Origin: Halobacteriovoraceae bacterium
Lineage (GTDB): Bacteria; Bdellovibrionota; Bacteriovoracia; Bacteriovoracales; Bacteriovoracaceae
NCBI GenBank assembly: GCA_002713145.1
Contig: PAVS01000014.1
Span: 62,001 to 126,000 of the forward strand
Reading direction: 5' to 3'
DNA: 64,000 bases
How positions within the stretch are numbered: the first letter of the stretch is position 1; each line of letters starts with the position of its first letter. Below the pieces are notes generated by a model. That model did no database searches. It worked only from the letters and a program-made list of their open reading frames with translations, and was not told the origin of the DNA. Of this stretch, positions 25,712 to 34,531 are shown piece after piece. The position numbers were made by a program, and so were the translations under genes.

Positions 25712-26902
25712 ATGATCAATGAAAGTTTTAGCTCATTTTATTTGCAAGCTGAGCATAAAGAACTTTATTGTCATGATCCTTCCCAAGCTTTTTATTATTT
25801 TAAAAACTTCCGCATAAATTTACTTACGGGAAAAAAAGAGAAGATAGGGTGGACTCATATTCTTAAGACATTGCGCCGTTATTCGGTATCGTCTTATCTT
25901 GAAAAGCCCATTGTATTCCATTTCTTTTTTGAGTTTGGCTATTTATGTCAGGGGCTTTTTGATCTTGTGGATGAGCAAACTCCACTCGCTCTTATGTTTG
26001 AATATGAAGAAGTTAAAAAAAGAAAACTCTTTACAGAGAGCCATAACTCTTTTCATTTTGAAAATGTGAGTTTTTCTTCTTTTGAAGAATACGAAGAAAA
26101 ATTCAAACAAGTTTATGATCACTTACTCGCAGGGAACTGTTATCAAGTAAATCTCACGTCTCCTTTTTATTTCAAATACTCAGAAGACCTTAGCGCCCAA
26201 GAAATCATGAGGCTTCTTTGGAAAAACCAAATGCAGTTGGGGGCTTATGCTGCGGCTACTTATTGCGACAGTTTGGGGAAATTATTTTTAAGTAATTCTC
26301 CTGAGTGCTTATTTCAATTAAGAGAAAAAAAGAATCAATGGGAAGTCCTTTCTTTTCCTATTAAAGGAACTCTACCTGTCAGTGATGAAAGTCAAAGAGA
26401 TGAGATTTGGCAGGAGCTTATCGCCTCCAAAAAAAATCAAGCTGAACTCTTTATGATCTCTGATTTAATAAGTCATGACTTAACTAAACTCACTCGCAAT
26501 CCCACTTATGCAATGTTTGATAAATACCCTCTCCATGTCCCAGGACTCATTCATCAATTTTCTGCTCTGAAATCAAAAATAGACGAGACGACTTATATGG
26601 ATGAAATCATCCTGCATTTATTCCCTGGAGGAAGTATTACAGGAGCTCCTAAGAAAAGAGTGCTCACCTACATCAAAAATATAGAGAAATATAAGCGGGG
26701 TTTTTACTGTGGCTCAACGCTTTTGATGTATAAGAAATTAAAAACGAGCTCTATCAATATTAGATCAGCTGAAGTGGAGCTGGATATTCGTGAACTCAAA
26801 TATGGATCAGGTGGGGGGATCACCCTGGAGAGCTCTGCTCAAGAAGAATTTGAAGAAATGCAGAAAAAATTAAAAAGTTTTATGAGTCTTTTGAAAAAAT
26901 AA
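25712..26902 (+). CDS. pabB: chorismate-utilising enzyme, aminodeoxychorismate synthase component I-like
   Basis: A 396-residue member of the anthranilate/aminodeoxychorismate synthase I family: SFPIKGTLP, LFPGGSITGAPKKR, FYCGSTL and SINIRSAEV. The motif usually written VDLxRNDL appears as SDLISHDLTKL. The N-terminal region is short, as in PabB. It would make aminodeoxychorismate for folate using ammonia from a PabA partner not seen here. It starts 8 bases after dnaB, so it is probably cotranscribed. TrpE or isochorismate synthase is less likely from the short N-terminus. Confidence 0.75.
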   Translation: MINESFSSFYLQAEHKELYCHDPSQAFYYFKNFRINLLTGKKEKIGWTHILKTLRRYSVSSYLEKPIVFHFFFEFGYLCQGLFDLVDEQTPLALMFEYEEVKKRKLFTESHNSFHFENVSFSSFEEYEEKFKQVYDHLLAGNCYQVNLTSPFYFKYSEDLSAQEIMRLLWKNQMQLGAYAAATYCDSLGKLFLSNSPECLFQLREKKNQWEVLSFPIKGTLPVSDESQRDEIWQELIASKKNQAELFMISDLISHDLTKLTRNPTYAMFDKYPLHVPGLIHQFSALKSKIDETTYMDEIILHLFPGGSITGAPKKRVLTYIKNIEKYKRGFYCGSTLLMYKKLKTSSINIRSAEVELDIRELKYGSGGGITLESSAQEEFEEMQKKLKSFMSLLKK

Positions 26903-26928
26903 TAAAAACTTACATTTTAAAACCATGT

Positions 26929-26958
26929 TTGACAGGTTTTTTTCTTAATAGATATGCT
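26929..26958 (+). promoter_or_regulatory. sigma-70 promoter
   Basis: Perfect -35 TTGACA (26929-26934), 18-base spacer, -10 TATGCT (26953-26958). Transcription would start near 26965, which rules out the upstream ATG at 26954 for the next gene and supports 27032. Confidence 0.6.
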
Positions 26959-27031
26959 CAATGTCATAGACACACACAGGTTTAATCAAGCTTTCATGGA
27001 AGGAAAGTTTTGTATTCAAGGAGAAGATGAG

Positions 27032-27214
27032 ATGAGTGAAGCATTAGAAACACAAAAAGTTGATATAACTGAATTTGCCAATATGGTCGGATTTCCAGTT
27101 GAGCTGATCAAAAAAGAGCTTTTCATTGATGAAGCCAACCAAGAAGATTTCACTATGGCCGATCTGAGGACCGCCATGATGAAATACCTCGATAAGACGA
27201 TGCTAGATAAATAA
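27032..27214 (+). CDS. small acidic protein, unknown
   Basis: A 60-residue protein starting MSEALETQ. The start is set by AAGGAG at 27018-27023 (8-base spacing) and by the promoter at 26929-26958, which places the first ATG of the frame (26954) before the transcript start. The sequence is acidic and probably helical (EFANMVGFPVELIKKEL, then DLRTAMMKYLDK). No family recognised. It has its own promoter, and a separate one follows it. Confidence 0.65.
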   Translation: MSEALETQKVDITEFANMVGFPVELIKKELFIDEANQEDFTMADLRTAMMKYLDKTMLDK

Positions 27215-27235
27215 AATTTAGTTCTAAAGTAATTA

Positions 27236-27264
27236 TTGCGCAGAGCGATAAGGTCTGGTATAAT
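27236..27264 (+). promoter_or_regulatory. promoter with extended -10
   Basis: Consensus TATAAT at 27259-27264 with TG at 27256-27257 (extended -10). The -35, TTGCGC at 27236-27241, is weak at 17-base spacing. It drives the 462-residue protein gene, 60 bases downstream. Confidence 0.6.
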
Positions 27265-27323
27265 AGTCTAGCCTTTTAAAATCATTCAAAATTCTATGGA
27301 CTAGCAATTAGCGAGGACACTCT

Positions 27324-28712
27324 ATGTCTCATTACTGGCATAAGCCTAGAATTTTTGAAAGAGTTTCTAATATTTATACTTTTTCACAAAATCCCCTTTT
27401 CAAAAAGAATGTGGATCAACATTTTTTTATGCCTTGGAATGAAGTCGATGAACCTGAGCTGATGTTTAAACTCAAAGCTCAAATAGGGGATAAAAAATAC
27501 GCTTATTTCCCCCTCTTTAAAGGTCATGGTCGTCCCTGGCAAGTGCAAGAAGAAAGCCTAGAGCAAATCAAAAAACAGTTAGAGAGCTTTAGAGAAACTC
27601 ATCTTATTATGACAAATCTCCAATCCATTCATGTCTTTCGGGTGGCAGCTATTGTGGAGTACCAAGAGCTAGCTGATGATACGACACAATGTTTTCATCC
27701 TTTTAAATCGAAAAAAAGTAAATTTACTCATTGGTTAAAAATCGATGATATGTTTGTTCTGGAAGCAAATCATAATAATATCACCGGGACGATCGAAGAT
27801 GAATTAGAGAAGTTTATCTCTTCCCCTCAGACACAGAATATTTTTATTCCTTCTAAAAAACAGCTTTCTGATAATTATGAAGATGAAATTAACCTCGCTG
27901 ATAGAGAGCGGTGGGTAGATACCAATAGAAATCTTACTTATGATTATTTTGTGCGCAGTAGTGAACTTAAAGATAATATCTACCAAGAAAGTTGGGAGTA
28001 TTTATCTCGAAAAACTCAGCATGAACTCATCACCAGTGACCTTGAGCGCTACTCAGGGATTTTTTATCGAGACATTAAAAAATGGCGCCATCTGAAACAT
28101 TCATTCGATCATTATCTTAATGCTCTTTATAATGAATTAAATGAAGTCTATATGTTTCCACTTATAAATGCCATTACCGATTACAAATGTTTGAAAGAAG
28201 CTTGGTTTGATTTAGATGACAGTCTTGTGAACCCAAGAGTAAAGGCGATGGTAAGATCTCTTCTTATAGGGGAGAGAAAGCAAGTCGACTCCTTAGAAGA
28301 TTTTTTATTTTATACCAAGAGTGCAAAAAGCTTTTTATTCACTCTAAAAAATAGATTCACTAAGAAAATCCACAAAGAAGAATTTTTACTGGTTGAAAAC
28401 TTTCTCTGCCGCCAAGAAAGCTTAGTCGAGTCTCTGATTTGTCATAAGATTGTCCATAAAATTGAGGCGATTATGCATATCAATAATTGGATGAATAAAA
28501 TGGATCAAAATATTGAGAAGGTTTCCTCTCAGACATTGAATAACTGTAATCTTAAATTATCTCATCTTATGAGCATCATGACCTCAGCCAGTTATGAAGA
28601 TAATATCTTTTTTAAACTCATAGAGGAAAAAGCTGCCCGTGGAGTTTCCAAGAAATCATTTGAGGATGAAGTCAAAACCCTTTTGAGCATTGATTTTGAT
28701 GAATCAGCCTAA
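27324..28712 (+). CDS. soluble protein of unknown function, 462 residues
   Basis: No signal peptide or membrane segment; rich in His, Trp and Phe in the first 200 residues and helical and charged in the C-terminal half. Notable stretches are MPWNEVDEPELM, KYAYFPLFKGHGRPWQ and HKIVHKIEAIMHINNWMNKM. I recognise no domain. It has its own extended -10 promoter and SD GCGAGG, and is single between the small acidic protein and motA. It may be a lineage-specific cytoplasmic protein. Confidence 0.7.
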   Translation: MSHYWHKPRIFERVSNIYTFSQNPLFKKNVDQHFFMPWNEVDEPELMFKLKAQIGDKKYAYFPLFKGHGRPWQVQEESLEQIKKQLESFRETHLIMTNLQSIHVFRVAAIVEYQELADDTTQCFHPFKSKKSKFTHWLKIDDMFVLEANHNNITGTIEDELEKFISSPQTQNIFIPSKKQLSDNYEDEINLADRERWVDTNRNLTYDYFVRSSELKDNIYQESWEYLSRKTQHELITSDLERYSGIFYRDIKKWRHLKHSFDHYLNALYNELNEVYMFPLINAITDYKCLKEAWFDLDDSLVNPRVKAMVRSLLIGERKQVDSLEDFLFYTKSAKSFLFTLKNRFTKKIHKEEFLLVENFLCRQESLVESLICHKIVHKIEAIMHINNWMNKMDQNIEKVSSQTLNNCNLKLSHLMSIMTSASYEDNIFFKLIEEKAARGVSKKSFEDEVKTLLSIDFDESA

Positions 28713-28761
28713 TTAACTGACCATTCGGCTTCGGAAAAAAATGTACTCCAATACATTTATT

Positions 28762-28789
28762 TAAAGCTAGTCCAGTAAGTTACCGAATA
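28762..28789 (+). promoter_or_regulatory. sigma-28 (FliA) type promoter before motAB
   Basis: TAAAG at 28762-28766, 15 bases, then ACCGAATA at 28782-28789, compared with the flagellar consensus TAAAG-N14/15-GCCGATAA. It lies 38 bases before motA. Motor genes are commonly under sigma-28. Confidence 0.45.
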
Positions 28790-28826
28790 TTTATTCAAGG
28801 GAATTAAATTTCAAAGGGATAGTTAT

Positions 28827-29591
28827 ATGGATATAGCTACAATTATAGGTTTAGTGCTGGCCATCGCTGCTATTTTAGGTTCAATTTTAGCAGGGGGCTC
28901 AATTGCAGCATTTATTGATGTTGCCTCTATTTTAGTTGTAGGAGGAGGGGTTCTTGCAGCTGTATTTATTAAGTGGCCCCTCGCTCAAGTCAAAATGGTT
29001 GTACCTATTTATATGAAAGCCATTTTTAACACTGCCACAGATCCAAAAATAATGATTGAAGAAATTCAACAACTCGCTGAGACGGCCAGAAGAGAATCCG
29101 TTTTTGCCTTAGAGAAAGTTCCAGTTGAAGATCCCTTTCTTAAAAAAGCGGTCACTCTTGCTGCAGATAATAGACCACCTGAAGTGATCACTTCTATTTT
29201 ACAGTTAGAAATTGATTCACTCACAGAAAGACATAAATTAGGGGCCAATATTATTTCCAATGTAGGGGACGATGGTCCTGCCTTTGGGATGATTGGAACT
29301 CTTATCGGACTTGTTATCATGCTTCAAAACCTCTCCGGAGGGCCTGAAGAATTAGGGAAAGCTATGGCGGTTGCGATTTTGACGACCTTTTACGGTGCCG
29401 TTCTTGCTAACGTTTTTATGCTTCCCGTAGCAAACAAATTAAAATTTTATTCAGAAAATGAAGCACTTGTTATGAATATTATAGTTGCAGGTGTGTTAGG
29501 AATCGTAGCCGGTGAAAACCCAAGGGTTATACGTGAAAAGCTAGACTCCTTTCTCCCACCATCACAGAGAAATGTTGAAGAGGATCTGTAG
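28827..29591 (+). CDS. motA: flagellar motor stator protein MotA
   Basis: A 254-residue MotA/PomA protein with four membrane segments (about 3-22, 30-50, 148-170, 180-203) and the family motif DDGPAFGMIGTLIGLV. The cytoplasmic loop between segments 2 and 3 would contact FliG. SD AAAGGGAT is strong. It overlaps motB by one base (TAGTG). It forms the ion channel of the stator with MotB. Confidence 0.95.
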   Translation: MDIATIIGLVLAIAAILGSILAGGSIAAFIDVASILVVGGGVLAAVFIKWPLAQVKMVVPIYMKAIFNTATDPKIMIEEIQQLAETARRESVFALEKVPVEDPFLKKAVTLAADNRPPEVITSILQLEIDSLTERHKLGANIISNVGDDGPAFGMIGTLIGLVIMLQNLSGGPEELGKAMAVAILTTFYGAVLANVFMLPVANKLKFYSENEALVMNIIVAGVLGIVAGENPRVIREKLDSFLPPSQRNVEEDL

Positions 29592-30400
29592 TGGAAGAAG
29601 AAAACGAATGTCCTGAGTGTCCACCCGTTCCAGAATGTCCACCACCGGGAGCCCCCGCATGGATGGCCACATTCTCAGATCTGGTCACACTTTTACTTAC
29701 ATTTTTTGTCCTCCTCTATGCTATGAGTAAGACAGATGAATCTAAATTTTTATCTGTAGCTGGTTCTATCAGAAAGGCTTTCGCTGGAAACGCTATGAAA
29801 ATTGGAGAGACGATTCAATTAGGTAAATCACCTGATGATTCACCCACTATGATTGAATCACAAGATCCAGTGGAGCCATTTCCTATAGACCTGCTAACAA
29901 CAGAAGGTATTTTAGATAAAAGAGAAATTAACAGAGAATCTGATGAAGATCTAGAGCAGATGCAAAAAGTGATTAAGTCTTATGATTTGCAAGACTCAGT
30001 CAATGTTTATCAAATGAAGGAAGGAGTTAAAATTCGCCTTAAAGATCGAATTACTTTTGCTGCTGGTACAACAAAAATGAATAATGCCTCTGTGATTCCA
30101 GTTTTTCAAAAAGTCATTAATTTGATGCAAGATAATGACTGGACCATTTTTGTAGAAGGTTATGCAGGAAAAGGTGAGACTCTTAAGGGGAATAAAGATG
30201 TAGATGCCTACCAACTAAGTTCAATGAGAGCTGCTGAAGTGACCACGGCATTGATGCGAAGAGGGGTGAGACCTGAGAAAATAACCACTCTTTTTTATGG
30301 TGACTCAAGAGCAGTGGAAGGTGATACCAATCAAAAAGTTGAATTTGTTCTCAGAAAAAGAGATCTTCGTACAGAAGGAAAACGAGCTCGCTCTCAATAA
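29591..30400 (+). CDS. motB: flagellar motor stator protein MotB
   Basis: A 269-residue protein: a short cytoplasmic N-terminus with a Cys-Pro pattern (CPECPPVPECPPPG), one membrane segment containing the ion-carrying Asp (MATFSDLVTLLL, Asp30), and a C-terminal OmpA-like peptidoglycan-binding domain (about 150-262). The GTG start overlaps the motA stop by one base, giving coupled translation. Whether protons or sodium drive it cannot be told with certainty. Confidence 0.94.
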   Translation: MEEENECPECPPVPECPPPGAPAWMATFSDLVTLLLTFFVLLYAMSKTDESKFLSVAGSIRKAFAGNAMKIGETIQLGKSPDDSPTMIESQDPVEPFPIDLLTTEGILDKREINRESDEDLEQMQKVIKSYDLQDSVNVYQMKEGVKIRLKDRITFAAGTTKMNNASVIPVFQKVINLMQDNDWTIFVEGYAGKGETLKGNKDVDAYQLSSMRAAEVTTALMRRGVRPEKITTLFYGDSRAVEGDTNQKVEFVLRKRDLRTEGKRARSQ

Positions 30401-30402
30401 CG

Positions 30403-31275
30403 ATGAATCACGAAGTAGAGATCACTTTATTAGCAGACTATGACTCGGTTGAATTGGCCATCATCGATTTAACTGGTACAACAAAGTCTCAACTTAAAAA
30501 ATATTCTTTTTCTAAAAGTTTTCTGAGTAAAGATGCACATACAAGAATGTTGCTAAAAATTCCTATCGACTTAATGAACTATTTAAAAATCTCTCCTCTT
30601 TATACAGGAGATAAAAAACCAAAAATCCTAGGAGAGACTGACCATATCCTGGCTTTGAGTAAGCCAGCTAAAATTCACTCTCATCCTCATTGCTATAGTG
30701 ATACTGAAAATCTTCTCAGTGGTTTTTATGCTTTGGGGATCCAGCAGTATTTAGCTCTCAATTTAGATCGCTATGATAGAGGGCTTCTCTATAGGCTAGA
30801 CTATGAGACAAGTGGTTTGATCCTCTACGCTAAAACGAAAGAGGCTTATGAAAGTATACGAACAAAGTACTCTGACTCAGCTTTGGAAAAAGTCTATAGG
30901 GCCGTAGTTCCCGCAGGAGTTCCGCAAGGTGAGCACGAGCATTATATTCGCCCCACCGGTTCACGAGGTTCAAAAATGACAGAGGCTCAAAGGGATGGAG
31001 AAAAAGTTAATATCAAAGTCAAAGAGATCAAGTCTCACTCGAAATATTCACTCATAGAAGTCAAACTTAAACAGGGGAAAAGACATCAAATCAGGGCCCA
31101 ACTCTCGATATTGGGTTTCCCCATTGTAGGCGATCCTTTGTACGGAGGAGACAGTCACGATAGACTGCTTCTGCACTGTTTTGAGTACAGCATAGAATAT
31201 AAGCATTCAATATCTACTTTTAAAGATGAAGAGACTGGGGAGTTAGAGGATTTTCTCTTGAGTTCTCACGAGTGA
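30403..31275 (+). CDS. RluA-family pseudouridine synthase
   Basis: A 290-residue protein with the RluA-type catalytic motif YRLDYETSGL (Asp nucleophile), then KVYRAVV and GKRHQIRAQLSILGFPIVGDPLYGG. An S4 domain is not evident; the first 80 residues are unlike RluD. It isomerises uridine in rRNA or tRNA, target unknown. It starts 2 bases after motB and overlaps the convergent gene by 33 bases at the 3' end. Confidence 0.85.
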   Translation: MNHEVEITLLADYDSVELAIIDLTGTTKSQLKKYSFSKSFLSKDAHTRMLLKIPIDLMNYLKISPLYTGDKKPKILGETDHILALSKPAKIHSHPHCYSDTENLLSGFYALGIQQYLALNLDRYDRGLLYRLDYETSGLILYAKTKEAYESIRTKYSDSALEKVYRAVVPAGVPQGEHEHYIRPTGSRGSKMTEAQRDGEKVNIKVKEIKSHSKYSLIEVKLKQGKRHQIRAQLSILGFPIVGDPLYGGDSHDRLLLHCFEYSIEYKHSISTFKDEETGELEDFLLSSHE

Positions 31276-31875
31276 TTTTAAAAGCCTAGGAAAGTCTTTT
31301 AGGTTCTTTTGCACTTTATCTTCTCTCATTTTTTTAGCGGCATTTTCAATAAATTCTTCTCTTGCAGCTTCTGAGGAAAACCTTTGTTCACGGGCCAGAG
31401 CTTCAGCTCTTAAAGTGACTTCTTTGATATCATACTCATAAACTTCTTTACGCATTTTAACGATGGCTGCACCATCTGTTTGTCCGAGTATATGCAGTCG
31501 GTTGCTATAAAGAGAAAGTTTTATATTTTTCACCTTTTCCATGGTTTCTGGATTAGCGATTTTACCCAGCTCCAAAATTGAGTTGGCCAAAAGCCGGTAC
31601 ATCTTCACTTTACTCACGGGAAAGGTATCTCCTTCAACTTCTTGGTATTGAATACGAATCAAGAGAAAACTATTCTCAGGGCAATGAATACTCCAGTTCT
31701 CTGGCATTTTATCTTTTATTCTTTGGGTGATAGCGGTACAGGTATAACGATCTGGATAAAATCTCGTTTTAAACTTATTCCAGAAATCTTTAGTTTTAGG
31801 GTCACTAAGATAGATGGCAAATAAAATGATACCAACCGTAAGCATTGGATATTTAAGTGTTTTTCTCCAAATCAT
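31243..31875 (-). CDS. membrane-anchored protein of unknown function
   Basis: A 210-residue protein with an N-terminal hydrophobic segment (about 10-26) that should anchor it with the rest outside the cytoplasm. The C-terminal half is helical and rich in Arg, Lys and Glu (EALAREQRFSSEAAREEF). Two Cys (YTCTA, IHCPE) could form a disulfide. No family recognised. The 3' end overlaps the pseudouridine synthase gene by 33 bases. Confidence 0.65.
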   Translation of the reverse strand: MIWRKTLKYPMLTVGIILFAIYLSDPKTKDFWNKFKTRFYPDRYTCTAITQRIKDKMPENWSIHCPENSFLLIRIQYQEVEGDTFPVSKVKMYRLLANSILELGKIANPETMEKVKNIKLSLYSNRLHILGQTDGAAIVKMRKEVYEYDIKEVTLRAEALAREQRFSSEAAREEFIENAAKKMREDKVQKNLKDFPRLLKSLVRTQEKIL

Positions 31876-31953
31876 ACTCCTATTATGCCTAAGATAGGGG
31901 AAAATTGCACTAAAGTTTTACCTGAGTGAATCCGACAAGTATGTATAGGGAAT

Positions 31954-32937
31954 ATGAGAGGTATTATGACCAAAAGTTCAGTGTTAGATCAGGAAAAGTT
32001 TTGGACCATCGTGAGATACTTGGTCGAGTTAGAAAGTGATAAAAGCTTTGAAGATATTTGCTTGGAGTTAACTCTCACCAAAAAGCAGCTCCATTCATTT
32101 ATCAACTTTTTAAAAGAAGTTGACTGTCATCTCGAAACCTATCAAAAAGAATCCAAAAAGATTCTAAGCCCTGCTAAAGAATTACCACAAATTGAAATGA
32201 ATTTCACGCTGCTTGAGTGGTTACAATTCCAGGCGCATTTTCCGGCGATAACAAGTATGCACGCCAAGCCCTTTCATGAGGACGTAAAAAAGAAACTTAT
32301 AGATGTAGAACAAGAATACGCAAACCATGATTTGTTCTCGCCTCTTGAAACTTTTTCTAAGCTCTATTCTGAAAAGCATTTATCGCTAGTGGGGAAAGCC
32401 GGACTGACAGATTCTGTCGTTGAAAAAGTGGAGCAGGCATTAGTGGATCACAAAGCTCTTATCGTTCAAGTCGAACAAAAGACTATGGAAATTTACCCTC
32501 GGAAAATTGTTTATTTTGACGGTGATTTTAACCTCATTGGCGAAAGTCTTGAAGATCAGTCACTTTTAAATATAAAAATAGAGTCTGTCTCAGAAATTAG
32601 TTTAAGAAAAATTCAATGGAAACCCAGATTTTCTAAATTTGAGATAAATGAATTTGTCTCCTCTCTTAGGCAGATGAATGAAAATAGTGTCAGGCTTGTC
32701 TTGAAAATTTATGATCATCAAAACTTCAATCTCAATCTCAAATATCAATTTTTCGAAAACCCATGTGTCTTTACAAATTCTCATGGAGAATATATTTGGG
32801 CCGCGACCATTGAGCCCAATAAAAAAATCTTTCAATGGCTCTATGAATTAGGAAGTGACGTTGAAATTCTAGATCCCAAAGAGTTTAAATTAGAGTTTTT
32901 AAGATATTGCGAGACTAAGGTTAATAAGCTGGCTTAA
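31954..32937 (+). CDS. WYL-domain-like transcriptional regulator
   Basis: A 327-residue protein. An N-terminal helix-turn-helix-like region (about 18-55) is followed by a WYL-type core (about 160-225: IYPRKIVYFDGDFNLIGES, in which the eponymous WYL is FNL) and a C-terminal extension ending IFQWLYELGSDVEILDP, the typical WCX end. Such proteins bind DNA and sense small ligands or nucleic acid. The start may be 31954 or the ATG at 31966. It is followed closely by two membrane-protein genes. Confidence 0.65.
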   Translation: MRGIMTKSSVLDQEKFWTIVRYLVELESDKSFEDICLELTLTKKQLHSFINFLKEVDCHLETYQKESKKILSPAKELPQIEMNFTLLEWLQFQAHFPAITSMHAKPFHEDVKKKLIDVEQEYANHDLFSPLETFSKLYSEKHLSLVGKAGLTDSVVEKVEQALVDHKALIVQVEQKTMEIYPRKIVYFDGDFNLIGESLEDQSLLNIKIESVSEISLRKIQWKPRFSKFEINEFVSSLRQMNENSVRLVLKIYDHQNFNLNLKYQFFENPCVFTNSHGEYIWAATIEPNKKIFQWLYELGSDVEILDPKEFKLEFLRYCETKVNKLA

Positions 32938-32951
32938 CTGTCTGCAAGGCC

Positions 32952-33530
32952 ATGGCTAATAAAAAATCTTTTTTTCTTATCTCCTTTCTTCCTGCGATTG
33001 CTTATATGCTGCTGGAGGAGTTTTACTCCCTGCAGGTGGCCCTCATTGGTGGGCTCGTGCTCGCTGTCATAGAAATCAGTCTGGAGAAAATTCTTACCAA
33101 GCATGTTCATAGTATTTCTAAGTTTAATTTCTACCTCATTGCTGTACTAGGAGGTATTGCACTTATTGGACAAGATGGAATATGGTTTAAGCTTCAGCCT
33201 TTTTTTACGGGAATATTAATGGGTGGGTATCTGCTCGTCAGAGTGCTTCAAAATAACGGACTCTTACTTGAAACCATGGAAAGTTTTGGACAAGCGATTC
33301 CTAATAAAAAAATTATGCGTTCTCTAGAACGAGATTTATCCATTTTTATGATCCTGTATGGGCTTTTTATGGCCTACGTCGCTTTTGAGCTGACGACCAA
33401 ACAATGGGTTTTTTATAAAACTATTGGATTTTATCTTTCGAGTCTAGTATTTTTTATTTTGGAGTTCGTATTACTCAGAATTCAAATGAGAAGAGAAATA
33501 AAAAAAATAAGAAGTAAGAATGCTAAATAA
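32952..33530 (+). CDS. YciB/IspZ-like inner-membrane protein
   Basis: A 192-residue protein with five or six membrane segments. The pattern FLPAIAYMLLEEFYS near the start, a Lys-containing IWFKLQPFFTGILMG segment and overall size resemble the YciB/septation protein A family, which acts in envelope and division functions. The match is by eye and moderate. It overlaps the following CPBP gene by 11 bases. Confidence 0.5.
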   Translation: MANKKSFFLISFLPAIAYMLLEEFYSLQVALIGGLVLAVIEISLEKILTKHVHSISKFNFYLIAVLGGIALIGQDGIWFKLQPFFTGILMGGYLLVRVLQNNGLLLETMESFGQAIPNKKIMRSLERDLSIFMILYGLFMAYVAFELTTKQWVFYKTIGFYLSSLVFFILEFVLLRIQMRREIKKIRSKNAK

Positions 33531-34146
33531 AGAGTTAAAACTTGTCCTTGCTGGAGTGATCCCACTGAGCTACTTTGCTCTTTTATGGGGAATTCCTTGG
33601 GGGGAATTTTCTCTTTTTGAAGGAAAACTATCCCTCTCTTATTTTTTTGATCTTTTTTTTGCTCTCACCGTACTTTATCTTTATGATAAAAAAAATATTC
33701 TAGGACAGTTAAAATTTCCTGGAACTCTGGTCAGAGTGATTATAGTTTTATTGCTCGCTTATTTATGCAATCTAGCTATGACGAAGATGTCAGCGATAGA
33801 ATCTCCCTTTGCTTTTTTGGACAACCCCGCCTTGAAATTACTTATTTTGGCTCCTCTGCTAGAAGAACTTATTTTTAGAGCTGCTCTCTTTGAATGTTTT
33901 GCGCACTTTGGTTTGAAACCTAAAATACAAATACTGATTAATGCCGTACTTTTTAGTCTCTCCCATGGATTTGCTTTACTCATTTTATCCGAGATGTTCC
34001 ATGGGTTTATCTATTTTCAAGTGTTCTACACTTTTCTGTTAGGATGGATTTGCTCGAAATCTAGAATAAGCTCAGGAGGGATTCTTGAGCCAATTCTATT
34101 GCATTTTTGTTTTAATGGGGTTTTTTATTATTATATCACTCAGTAA
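33520..34146 (+). CDS. CPBP-family intramembrane metalloprotease
   Basis: A 208-residue polytopic protein with the CPBP/Abi motifs: APLLEELIFRAALF (EExxxR), LFSLSHGF (FxxxH) and EPILLHFCFNG (HxxxN). The family includes Rce1-like proteases and bacteriocin-immunity proteins; the substrate here is unknown. It overlaps the previous gene and ends about 100 bases before a small exported protein gene. Confidence 0.85.
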   Translation: MLNKELKLVLAGVIPLSYFALLWGIPWGEFSLFEGKLSLSYFFDLFFALTVLYLYDKKNILGQLKFPGTLVRVIIVLLLAYLCNLAMTKMSAIESPFAFLDNPALKLLILAPLLEELIFRAALFECFAHFGLKPKIQILINAVLFSLSHGFALLILSEMFHGFIYFQVFYTFLLGWICSKSRISSGGILEPILLHFCFNGVFYYYITQ

Positions 34147-34247
34147 TTTGTCTATAATTTGAACGGCCTTAGTAATTTCTTCACTTATACATGAATCAAA
34201 TTCATATTTCTTATATCCTAAATCAAAGATTTAAAAAGGATAAAAAT

Positions 34248-34529
34248 ATGAAAAAACTCATGCTTTTAGTTTGTTTAATGTTAGGCACATCTGTTATGGC
34301 CAACGATAAAATTGCTTATATTGTCAATGAATTGGACCAAAACGGAAGTTACGTGCTTTGTGAAAATAGTTATGAAGATTTTAAAATGACTTCTTATCTG
34401 GTTATGAAAAGTGTGATTGATCAAGAGATAGCAAACTGGCTCGATATGGAAAAAATAGAGGCAGAAGACGAAGATCAGGTCTGCGCTAAATTATCTCTCG
34501 CTGAAATGCCAGATAAAAAAATTAAATAG
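34248..34529 (+). CDS. small exported protein
   Basis: A 93-residue protein starting at ATG 34248, chosen because AAAAAGGA lies just upstream and because a signal peptide (MKKLMLLVCLMLGTSVMA) follows at once. The mature part is about 75 residues, acidic, with two Cys (YVLCENS, QVCAKL) that could pair. No family recognised. It ends 2 bases from the end of the convergent dehydrogenase gene. Confidence 0.7.
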   Translation: MKKLMLLVCLMLGTSVMANDKIAYIVNELDQNGSYVLCENSYEDFKMTSYLVMKSVIDQEIANWLDMEKIEAEDEDQVCAKLSLAEMPDKKIK

Positions 34530-34531
34530 AA

